From the NCBI RefSeq assembly GCF_020616155.1, contig NZ_CP085531.1:62001-126000 (forward strand): a stretch of DNA of 64,000 nt. The letters run 5' to 3'. The notes under the pieces were generated by a model. It searched no databases and was not told the origin of the DNA. It saw only the letters and a program-made list of their open reading frames with translations. This document shows, piece after piece, positions 41,161-48,129 of the stretch. The position numbers were made by a program, and so were the translations under genes. Position 1 is the stretch's first letter; each line of letters opens with the position of its first letter. This DNA is from Vogesella sp. XCS3 (lineage in GTDB: Bacteria > Pseudomonadota > Gammaproteobacteria > Burkholderiales > Chromobacteriaceae).

Positions 41161-43296
41161 ATGAGTGCTTTGAGTGAAGGAGCCAAGGGTATTGGCTACG
41201 TGTTTTTAGAGAGGCTTCTCGGGTCTGATGCTCTTGGGTATTTTGGCATTCAGGCCAGCGGGGTAAATTCCGCTCCGATGACATCCGGCATGGCAATGGC
41301 GGCAGATGTCGCCTTGTGGTTCATGCCGTTGATCACCTTTTATATCTTAGGGATGGGCTTGGTTTACTCATCTCAAGAGGGAACTGTACTTGGGAAGCGC
41401 TGGTCGGCAGTAATTGTGCCATTGCGAGGTGTCGGTGGTCTTATGTTTTCTGCCCCGGTTGTTCCCGGTGGATTGTCCGCTATCCAGATATTCGTGGTTG
41501 GCCTGGCACTCCTCGGTAATTACATCGGTAACGAGGCGGCAAACGTTTTGGCGGAGAAAATCTACCAACCAGGCTCTGGATTTGTACAGTCGAAAATGAC
41601 AGCACCGATGACTGACAATACTGCGAAAGCAAATGCATTTGCGTCACTTACTGCTTCTGAAGTGTGCATGATGGCAGCCAGAAATCTGGGCTATGGCTCG
41701 GGCACGCCAACTGCGGGGGTGGGTAGCAGCACAGGCTCACAGGCGACTGGGCCTGTTTCTGCTGCGTCTGAGTTGTGGAGTAAGGCTACCAACGGTAGTC
41801 CCAGCACTGGCCCGGTGACGACCTCACTGTCCACAATTTGCGGTGGTGCTCAGGTTAGTGCTGGGCAGAACCCTAATCCAGGATACCCGACTGACGTTAT
41901 GGATTGCAGTGTCACGGAATACCCGTCGGTTTGCACAGCTGTGCAACAAGTCAACCAGGATTTTAAGGGAAAAATTCAGTCGAGACTCCAAGCCAATAAA
42001 GGCATCCTGACAGACCGCGATATGTTCCAGCTCGCGCAACAATATCGTGATGCAATGACAGGCGCGATTAATCCGGATCTGACCAACGTAATCAGTAAAA
42101 ATGCTGAATCTGTGAAACAGATGGGTTGGCCTGGTTTGGGCAATTTTTTTCAGAAGTACGCAGCTGCCAGTGGTGAGTTTGACAATTACATTTACCACTC
42201 TTCTAACCCAAAGTTCGATTTCAAGAATATTGGTGATGCAACGCAGGCAGGTATGGCGCTTAGTGATCAAAGCCAAATGGCATTCAAACGTGCGGTGAAC
42301 ACTTTCGACTACACTTGGGAAGGTGCACTGAGATCCTCTGGAGCGATAGTTGATGGCATCGGCAATACTGCGGCTGATACGATTACCTGGGCGCAGGTTG
42401 AAGGAGAGAATAAGGTTCTGCGTGGACTGATTTTCGGGGTGGGGAAGAGTGCTTTTGATGTTGGTTCTATGGATGCTGTTCAGCGCCTAGGCATATACAT
42501 GACAATGGTAGGCTCACTTACGCTGAAGTATTTGGGTGATGGCACCGCACCGCAGAACAACGACAGTATCGATATTAAGTCTGGCGAGGCAAAAGATACC
42601 GGAAGCTCTGATAGCGGCCTAGTGAATGCGATCAAGTCTCTTGGTGGTAGTGGTGTTGCTGACATGATGCGGATGATGGCAAAGCCAGCAATGCTGGCAG
42701 GTCTTGTCCTGTCGATGCTCTTGCCTTCTTTGCCGACCATTTACTTCGTGCTGATGACTTTGGAGTGGGTGATCTGGCTTGTAGTCGCCGCGATGGCATC
42801 TCCGCTATGGATGATTTTTCATATGCTTCCCGATGGTGATACGTTGGTGAGCAACAGAGCCGAAACCGGCTGGGGATTGCTGGCCTACATTGCGCTTTTC
42901 CCTTTGCTTGTTGTCTTAGGATTTGGTGCCGCGATGACTTTGTTCAATGTGGCGATTCCGTTCGCTTTTGAAATGATGATGTCCATCACCAGTTCTTCAG
43001 CTGTTGGTGCAGCAATGGATATTGCTTTTAAGCCCCTAGTGATGTCGGCCGTTGTGATTGGTGCGACTTTCCTAACTATGAGCTTGATCATCTCGCTTCC
43101 GCATCGTCTGGCTGGGTGGATCAACATCAATCCGCAGAGCGACAGCCTTCATGAAGGTAAAAATCAGTTGGCAGTGGTCAACTCACCCAAGCCGACAGAT
43201 GCCACTCCTAGTGGAATGAATCAAGGACGCGGGCCTGGCTGGATGGCTCAAAAGACGGGCGGGTGGATGCCCAAGGTGTTTGGTAAAAAATCTTGA
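41161..43296 (+). CDS. dotA: DotA (TraY-like) polytopic inner-membrane protein
   Basis: DotA/TraY is the large multi-spanning inner-membrane protein of type IVB systems. The 711 residues have hydrophobic groups near 38-62, 82-120, and at least five C-terminal helices (about 505-690), separated by a long periplasmic loop rich in Gly/Ser/Thr. LMFSAPVVPGGLSAIQIFVV is a recognisable TraY-like stretch. Good ribosome site (AGGAGG). A strong terminator follows. Confidence 0.85.
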   Translation: MSALSEGAKGIGYVFLERLLGSDALGYFGIQASGVNSAPMTSGMAMAADVALWFMPLITFYILGMGLVYSSQEGTVLGKRWSAVIVPLRGVGGLMFSAPVVPGGLSAIQIFVVGLALLGNYIGNEAANVLAEKIYQPGSGFVQSKMTAPMTDNTAKANAFASLTASEVCMMAARNLGYGSGTPTAGVGSSTGSQATGPVSAASELWSKATNGSPSTGPVTTSLSTICGGAQVSAGQNPNPGYPTDVMDCSVTEYPSVCTAVQQVNQDFKGKIQSRLQANKGILTDRDMFQLAQQYRDAMTGAINPDLTNVISKNAESVKQMGWPGLGNFFQKYAAASGEFDNYIYHSSNPKFDFKNIGDATQAGMALSDQSQMAFKRAVNTFDYTWEGALRSSGAIVDGIGNTAADTITWAQVEGENKVLRGLIFGVGKSAFDVGSMDAVQRLGIYMTMVGSLTLKYLGDGTAPQNNDSIDIKSGEAKDTGSSDSGLVNAIKSLGGSGVADMMRMMAKPAMLAGLVLSMLLPSLPTIYFVLMTLEWVIWLVVAAMASPLWMIFHMLPDGDTLVSNRAETGWGLLAYIALFPLLVVLGFGAAMTLFNVAIPFAFEMMMSITSSSAVGAAMDIAFKPLVMSAVVIGATFLTMSLIISLPHRLAGWININPQSDSLHEGKNQLAVVNSPKPTDATPSGMNQGRGPGWMAQKTGGWMPKVFGKKS

Positions 43297-43314
43297 TGTT
43301 TGATGTAGATAGAG

Positions 43315-43343
43315 CGCCTGGATAAAATCCAGGCGTTTTTTTG
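43315..43343 (+). terminator. Terminator after dotA
   Basis: CGCCTGGataaaatCCAGGCG followed by TTTTTTT. Confidence 0.9.
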
Positions 43344-43380
43344 CGTGATGTGTCTGGTCAATTTTTTAATGCGAAAGGGC

Positions 43381-43683
43381 TTGGTATAGTGGAAGCATGA
43401 AAACAGCGAAGGAGAGATGAAATGAACGCAGCCCTGAATATGCTCGGTTTTGTAGCGGAAATGATTACCTTGCCGTTCCGCTTCCTGATGGCTGTGCCAG
43501 CCGTCCTGTTCAAACTGGTGAAGCCGTGGTTTCCGCTGGTTGTCCTGATGTACCCAGCATTTCACGTCGCCAAGGCGGTGAACGAAACGCACCCAACCTT
43601 GAGCGTGGCTCTGATGGCCTTCGGTTTCCTTGTGTTTGTCGTGACTTTCTTTCGCGCAGCGAAATACTACCGAGACAACTAAG
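43381..43683 (+). repeat. 303-bp direct repeat, copy 1
   Basis: The stretch is repeated at 44369-44671 with about four mismatches. It contains a whole gene for an 86-residue membrane protein with its leader (TATAGTGGAAGCATGAAAAC) and ribosome site. Confidence 0.92.
43422..43682 (+). CDS. Small inner-membrane protein, duplicate 1
   Basis: This 86-residue protein has two or three membrane helices (about 11-30, 36-52, 60-78; AVLFKLVKPWFPLVVLMY, VALMAFGFLVFVVTFF). The ribosome site GGAGAG precedes the ATG. It is nearly identical to 44410-44670 (Asn/Ser and Phe/Ser differences plus Gly/Ser at residue 9). No family recognised; small membrane proteins next to transfer genes can serve entry exclusion, but that is a guess. 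Confidence 0.75.
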   Translation: MNAALNMLGFVAEMITLPFRFLMAVPAVLFKLVKPWFPLVVLMYPAFHVAKAVNETHPTLSVALMAFGFLVFVVTFFRAAKYYRDN

Positions 43684-43737
43684 TCGATTGCCTGTAGCCC
43701 CGCCGATGAGTGGGGCATCCTCACTCAAGGATGCCTC

Positions 43738-44342
43738 ATGAGCGCAAAAAAACTCACCTCCGAGCAGGTCGCCGCTCGTGAAGCTCGGGTGGCCAAGACG
43801 GCGCGACTGACGGAAATCATCTGCCCCCTGCCTGACCCACGGCACACAGTTGACGTGAGTTTAATAGCCTGGAGCGCCAGCTGGACGGCTACGCGAGAGA
43901 CTTTGGTCTAAATCTAGACCCTGACTTTCAGCGTGGGCATGTTTGGACTGACTCGCAGCGAATAGCCTACATCGAGGGTTTCTTTCGCGGGACTGTCGGG
44001 AATAACCAGCGGATCATCCAGTTCAATGCCACTCACTGGAAAGATGACAATCACGGTGGTGATTTGGCGAACGAAATTCAGATTGTGGATGGGTTGCAGC
44101 GTTTGACAGCTATCCGAATGTTTATGTCCGGTCGGCTCAGTGCCTTCTGGATGGTGGTTGATGACTTCGCAGACTCTTCATTTAACCCGCGTCGGCAGAG
44201 CTATTGGGTGAAATTTGCCATTCATGCGTTTACACATCGGCGTGACCTCCTTCGCTACTACCTTGATATCAATGCTGGTGGTACGCCTCATAGTAAGGAC
44301 GAAATCGACAGGGTATCGTCATTGTTAGCGGAATGTTTGTGA
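43738..44342 (+). pseudogene. DUF262-family gene with a frameshift
   Basis: The ATG at 43738 opens a frame (MSAKKLTSEQVAAREARVAK) that ends at 43911. From about 43861 another frame carries the DUF262 (GmrSD/ParB-like nuclease fold) signature: LNLDPDFQRGHVWTDSQR, EIQIVDGLQRLTAIRMFM, and ends at 44342. The join near VDVS/FNSLERQ lacks bases, consistent with a small deletion of length 3n+1. No start codon exists in the second frame before the core, so the gene is probably broken. It sits between the two copies of a direct repeat. Confidence 0.72.
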
Positions 44343-44368
44343 TGGTCACTTTTTTGGGGGTACGCACC

Positions 44369-44671
44369 TTGCTATAGTGGAAGCATGAAAACAGCGAAGG
44401 AGAGATGAAATGAACGCAGCCCTGAATATGCTCAGTTTTGTAGCGGAAATGATTACCTTGCCGTTCCGCTTCCTGATGGCTGTGCCAGCCGTCCTGTTCA
44501 AACTGGTGAAGCCGTGGTTTCCGCTGGTTGTCCTGATGTACCCAGCATTTCACGTCGCCAAGGCGGTGAGCGAAACGCACCCAACCTTGAGCGTGGCTCT
44601 GATGGCCTCCGGTTTCCTTGTGTTTGTCGTGACTTTCTTTCGCGCAGCGAAATACTACCGAGACAACTAAG
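44369..44671 (+). repeat. 303-bp direct repeat, copy 2
   Basis: Second copy, 988 bp downstream of the first, with about four mismatches over its length. Recombination between the two would delete the DUF262 remnant. Confidence 0.92.
44410..44670 (+). CDS. Small inner-membrane protein, duplicate 2
   Basis: This is an 86-residue near-copy of the protein at 43422-43682, with the same helices, the same leader and ribosome site. Unlike copy 1 it is followed by a strong terminator. Confidence 0.75.
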   Translation: MNAALNMLSFVAEMITLPFRFLMAVPAVLFKLVKPWFPLVVLMYPAFHVAKAVSETHPTLSVALMASGFLVFVVTFFRAAKYYRDN

Positions 44672-44687
44672 CTACCCGACAATGCAA

Positions 44688-44715
44688 ACACCCCGCCAGT
44701 GCGGGGTGTTTTTTT
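44688..44715 (+). terminator. Terminator after duplicate 2
   Basis: ACACCCCGCcagtGCGGGGTGT followed by seven Ts. Confidence 0.9.
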
Positions 44716-44727
44716 GGGGTAATCATA

Positions 44728-44991
44728 TCAATCAGGCAGTATTCCTTTTGCTAAGTCCGAGCTGTAAATCATGACGCCGCTTTCGCCTTGCTCGGCCAGT
44801 GCGGTGAAATCCCGCTCAAAAATATCACGAGCCCCTGTTGGGATGACAACATCAGGAGTACATTCATGGCTCAGTTGTTTTCCTGCAAGAAATTGCTGGA
44901 TGCGTCCTTTGTCGCACGCATGAAGGTGGTATTGACCGAGCGCTAAAATGGCAATGAATTGTTCGCCTTCGTATTTAATTAAGAGGGTCAT
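44728..44991 (-). CDS. Unknown 87-residue protein
   Basis: This is a small soluble protein (MTLLIKYEGEQFIAILALGQ) with no recognised motif. It lies eight bases downstream of the gene at 45000-45689 on the same strand, so the two form an operon. Confidence 0.6.
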   Translation of the reverse strand: MTLLIKYEGEQFIAILALGQYHLHACDKGRIQQFLAGKQLSHECTPDVVIPTGARDIFERDFTALAEQGESGVMIYSSDLAKGILPD

Positions 44992-44999
44992 GTTGTTTT

Positions 45000-45689
45000 C
45001 TAGGGTTTGAATAGTCCAGGATATGGCGCAGAGTACAGAGGCAATGCTGCACCTATGTCTGAGTAGGTCATGCTGCCGTTTAGGCAGTAGTTCATGAGCA
45101 GTTTTGAAATGTCGAACTGGTAAAACAGTTTTCGGGGGCGATTCATGATAAGCATCTGGCCGGCGTCATTAATTGCATCCCGTATCTGTTGGCTGGTTTG
45201 CAACATGCCGTAGCCTTTGTTTTTGAAAAGCTCTGCCCCTGACTCGAACATGACTGTTTGTAGGTTGTTCATGCTTGCCAAGTTCTTGGCAATCCCTTTC
45301 TCCCAAGTCTCATACCAGATGCCAGACATCCATACTCGTCGGACAGCATCGCATGCATCGGGTGTGGGGGTGCCATTGGACTGGAAGATGATTTTTTCGC
45401 CGACTTTCCAGTACATCGTGATCGTAGCTGAGGGGCTGCCATCGGCAAGCATGGCCAACTTTGCAAATCCAAGACCGGCTTGCATTCGGCCTTGGCTGAC
45501 AATGTAGTTTGCCCTTCGAGCTTGAAGGGGCTGGTCGGCCATTTTTTTTTGCAGATTTGCTTTCGCCATGTCAATGGCGCGGAGGCCAGACTTAACTAGC
45601 AGGTCGCGCCCTTGAGCATAGTTCTGGGGAGCTTCGGCGCGGTATGGCATGGACAGAGGGTTTACTGGCTGTGTATCAAACAGTGGCAT
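45000..45689 (-). CDS. Unknown 229-residue protein
   Basis: I do not recognise this protein. It has no signal peptide or membrane helix; a Gln/Ala-rich helical N-terminal part is followed by an alpha/beta part with ISKLLMNYCLNGSMTYSDIG. Divergent from the TraP/DotF-like gene, with a 92-base shared upstream region. Confidence 0.65.
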   Translation of the reverse strand: MPLFDTQPVNPLSMPYRAEAPQNYAQGRDLLVKSGLRAIDMAKANLQKKMADQPLQARRANYIVSQGRMQAGLGFAKLAMLADGSPSATITMYWKVGEKIIFQSNGTPTPDACDAVRRVWMSGIWYETWEKGIAKNLASMNNLQTVMFESGAELFKNKGYGMLQTSQQIRDAINDAGQMLIMNRPRKLFYQFDISKLLMNYCLNGSMTYSDIGAALPLYSAPYPGLFKP

Positions 45690-45702
45690 GATTACTCCGC
45701 TA

Positions 45703-45729
45703 TAATGTTTGATTTAATAGGTACTTCAA
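45703..45729 (+). promoter_or_regulatory. Shared promoter-like element in a divergent region
   Basis: AATGTTTGATTTAATAGGTA matches the plasmid-wide element. It lies between the minus-strand gene at 45689 and the plus-strand gene at 45782, and TATAAT precedes it at 45701. The shared leader ATATATCTGA follows. Confidence 0.55.
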
Positions 45730-45781
45730 TATAACATATATCTGAGCAATAGGATTAACCTGTTATCTGAAAGGTGGCGCA

Positions 45782-46786
45782 ATGAACCAAGAACCGCAGC
45801 ACGGGCAAGATTTTGGTGAGGCAGAGAGCCTTGCCTTGGATGGTGATGATAAGCCAGGAGAAGGCGTGGAGCCCCCCGCTGCACGTGGATCTCAGCGAAG
45901 GATAGAGCCGAATGACGACCTGAGGTTCGATGAGCCGGGTGACTCGCTGGATGTGGCTCAGCCGCACCACCCAAAGCGTAATATCACCCGAGTTGTAATG
46001 CTCGCGCTAATTTCTCTTATCGCAGTCGGCATGGTTGGAAATTCTGTATGGCACAAGTATCTAGCGCCACAGCCCATTCCAGAAACTGCCGCACCATCGT
46101 TCCAGCCGATTAATCATGCGCTGGACAAGAAGCCGGCTGCATCAGCCCCGCAAAGCGAGGCAATAGGTGATTTGGGGGGAGGGGGTGTTGTTGGTGGTGT
46201 GGATAGTGGAACGGCTCAAAATCAGCCTACTCCGCAGGCGTTGGTGTCATCCGCTCCGCAGCCGACACAACCGGCTTCAGCTCCGCTTCAGCTGAAGGCG
46301 CAAGCTCCTCTGTCGTCGCCTGCTCCAATGGCGATTCAGCAACCCAAGTTCGCGCCGTCTGTTGGCGGTCAGTTGGCTCACCTCGCTCCATCAGCAAAGG
46401 CCATTACCCCGGCCCCAGCTGCTACCAGTGCGGGGACCTCGCCAGCGCGTGTTCCGGCAGCCAAGATGTCTGCATCTGAAGAATCACTTGAGGCCAAAGT
46501 GGAGCGCCTAGAGCGAGAAGTCCGCAGTCTGAAGGCGCTCGCAAAATCTGGCGCACAAGGTGTTCGGGCGGCGAAAGATGGTCAGCAAAAGAAAGTCGCT
46601 GATGGTGCTTCTGCACATAGGGTTGTCGGCATGTCTGCGGCGTCAGTCTGGGTGACGCAGGCGAATGGGAAAACGGCCGAGCTGAAGGTGGGTGACCGTT
46701 TCAAAAATGGTGAGGTGATCCAGAGTATTGATCAGCAAGCCCAGATAGTGGAGACGGATCGCGGTCGTTACAAAGTGAGTTTTTAG
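45782..46786 (+). CDS. TraP/DotF-like inner-membrane protein (tentative)
   Basis: The 334-residue protein has a polar N-terminus, one membrane helix (about residues 70-90, VVMLALISLIAVGMVGNSVW), a long Pro/Ala/Ser-rich linker, a coiled coil (SEESLEAKVERLEREVRSLK) and a small C-terminal beta domain (ELKVGDRFKNGEVIQSI). This layout is that of IncI TraP and resembles DotF/IcmG and pilus PilP-like C-termini. The dotI-dotP block lacks a DotF gene, so this may supply it. The layout is visible; the name is inferred. Confidence 0.6.
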   Translation: MNQEPQHGQDFGEAESLALDGDDKPGEGVEPPAARGSQRRIEPNDDLRFDEPGDSLDVAQPHHPKRNITRVVMLALISLIAVGMVGNSVWHKYLAPQPIPETAAPSFQPINHALDKKPAASAPQSEAIGDLGGGGVVGGVDSGTAQNQPTPQALVSSAPQPTQPASAPLQLKAQAPLSSPAPMAIQQPKFAPSVGGQLAHLAPSAKAITPAPAATSAGTSPARVPAAKMSASEESLEAKVERLEREVRSLKALAKSGAQGVRAAKDGQQKKVADGASAHRVVGMSAASVWVTQANGKTAELKVGDRFKNGEVIQSIDQQAQIVETDRGRYKVSF

Positions 46787-46858
46787 CCAAGGTCACTTGG
46801 TTGGGGGTGGGTCTCTCAGGCAGCATCCCCTCTATATAGGCACATAAAGGGTTTTGTC

Positions 46859-47593
46859 ATGCGTAAATTTTTCGCCAAAATGCTGCTCGGGGCTGATACT
46901 CTCGGCAAGCTTCAGAGAATTCAACAGTCCGAAGTATTGGAGGCAGAAGCCGGCAAGGCGGCAGATGGTTCTGTTGCCGAAGCTCCCAAGGTGAGCACGC
47001 CGACCATCACCCGTGATCAGATTCGCTCCCTTATCGAGATCGACATGGAGATCCATGGCAATGTCTTCATCGGTAAGGGCGTAAAGGTTTCCGGTCGTGT
47101 TATTGGCAGCTTGATTCCGAATGGCGGTGTTGAGGATTGCGATCCGATAGTTCTCGTCAGTCCGGCTGGCCATGTGACTGGTGATCTTCACTCCCGTGTT
47201 GTTGTGGTTGCCGGCCACCTGGATGGTGATATTTACGCTGACCATGTCCTGCTCATGCCTACTGCAAAAGTGAATGGTACGGTCAACTACCGACACACGC
47301 TTCGACAAGATATCGGCTCCGCCCTCTCGGGGATGGTTCGTCGCGTTGACGACATTCCACTCCTCGACAAGCCGCCAAAGCCGGCTGAAATGTCTGCTAA
47401 GGTGATTGATGCTGCTGCTGAGGAGGTTGTGCCTACATTGAAATTGGAAGCGGCTACCCAGTCCAGCGACAGTGTTGTTGCTATACCTGTAAGGACTGCC
47501 CGTGCTGCTTCAAACGGTGCCCCTCAAGATATTCAGCGCCTCTACGAAGATCTCAACGTTTCCGCTCCTGGTGCGCATGCGGTCGGTGCATAG
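46859..47593 (+). CDS. Bactofilin-like polymer-forming protein
   Basis: Residues about 50-150 form the bactofilin (DUF583) beta-helix pattern: IDMEIHGNVFIGKGVKVSGR, VLVSPAGHVTGDLHSRVVVV, GHLDGDIYADHVLLMPTAKV. Flanking tails are disordered. Bactofilins self-assemble into filaments without nucleotide and help place envelope machines. The gene lies 72 bases after the TraP/DotF-like gene and ends at a terminator, so it could organise the conjugation or pilus site. That role is inference. Confidence 0.82.
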   Translation: MRKFFAKMLLGADTLGKLQRIQQSEVLEAEAGKAADGSVAEAPKVSTPTITRDQIRSLIEIDMEIHGNVFIGKGVKVSGRVIGSLIPNGGVEDCDPIVLVSPAGHVTGDLHSRVVVVAGHLDGDIYADHVLLMPTAKVNGTVNYRHTLRQDIGSALSGMVRRVDDIPLLDKPPKPAEMSAKVIDAAAEEVVPTLKLEAATQSSDSVVAIPVRTARAASNGAPQDIQRLYEDLNVSAPGAHAVGA

Positions 47594-47615
47594 CGGCCCA
47601 TAACAACGAGTGCCT

Positions 47616-47644
47616 GACCCGCCCACGAATGGGCGGGTTTTTTA
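47616..47644 (+). terminator. Terminator after the bactofilin gene
   Basis: ACCCGCCCacgaatGGGCGGGT followed by TTTTTTATT. Confidence 0.9.
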
Positions 47645-47660
47645 TTGCAGGTTTCTTTAG

Positions 47661-47687
47661 CAAGTTATACTATCGTTACCACTAAAG
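47661..47687 (+). promoter_or_regulatory. Weak copy of shared promoter-like element before the ardC unit
   Basis: CAAGTTATACTATCGTTACC matches only in part. The shared leader TCAATTAACTGAAAGG follows at 47692-47707. Confidence 0.35.
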
Positions 47688-47715
47688 CATATCAATTAAC
47701 TGAAAGGAAGTCGGC

Positions 47716-48129
47716 ATGCAGACGCAGTCTATTGTCGCTGGTGGAGGGGTGTTCCCCCTGAGAGTCCCGGTTGACGCACTCTCCGAAGACGAGGCCCGTG
47801 AGATGGGAATGGCTGGTCCTCTGCCGGCTGAGGCGCTTGACGAGGAGGAGGATGCTCGTTGGGCTGTGATGCCTTTCTTGAAGGCAGCGGTGGAGCGGAT
47901 GTGCGTCATGGTCGTGCTTGCTGAAGATCATGACGTGGAATTTGACCCGCTGGATCAGCAGGGCTTGGAAGGGGTTCGTGCCATGGGTACGTCTCAGGAA
48001 GATCCTTTGTTGGCGCATGCCGCCGATGACTATCTTTCAGCGTTGACAACATTGTCTTCAATGAGCGGGCGATCCGTTGCAGATCTTCATCGTTCGGTGG
48101 CTGGCTTGTATTTGATGGAGGGTGAGTAA
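47716..48129 (+). CDS. Unknown 137-residue acidic protein
   Basis: The protein is soluble and acidic (EALDEEEDARWAVMPFLKAA) with helical C-terminal half. Good ribosome site (AAAGGAAG). The stop overlaps the ardC start (TAATG), so it is co-translated with ArdC and may be its partner. No family recognised. Confidence 0.68.
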   Translation: MQTQSIVAGGGVFPLRVPVDALSEDEAREMGMAGPLPAEALDEEEDARWAVMPFLKAAVERMCVMVVLAEDHDVEFDPLDQQGLEGVRAMGTSQEDPLLAHAADDYLSALTTLSSMSGRSVADLHRSVAGLYLMEGE

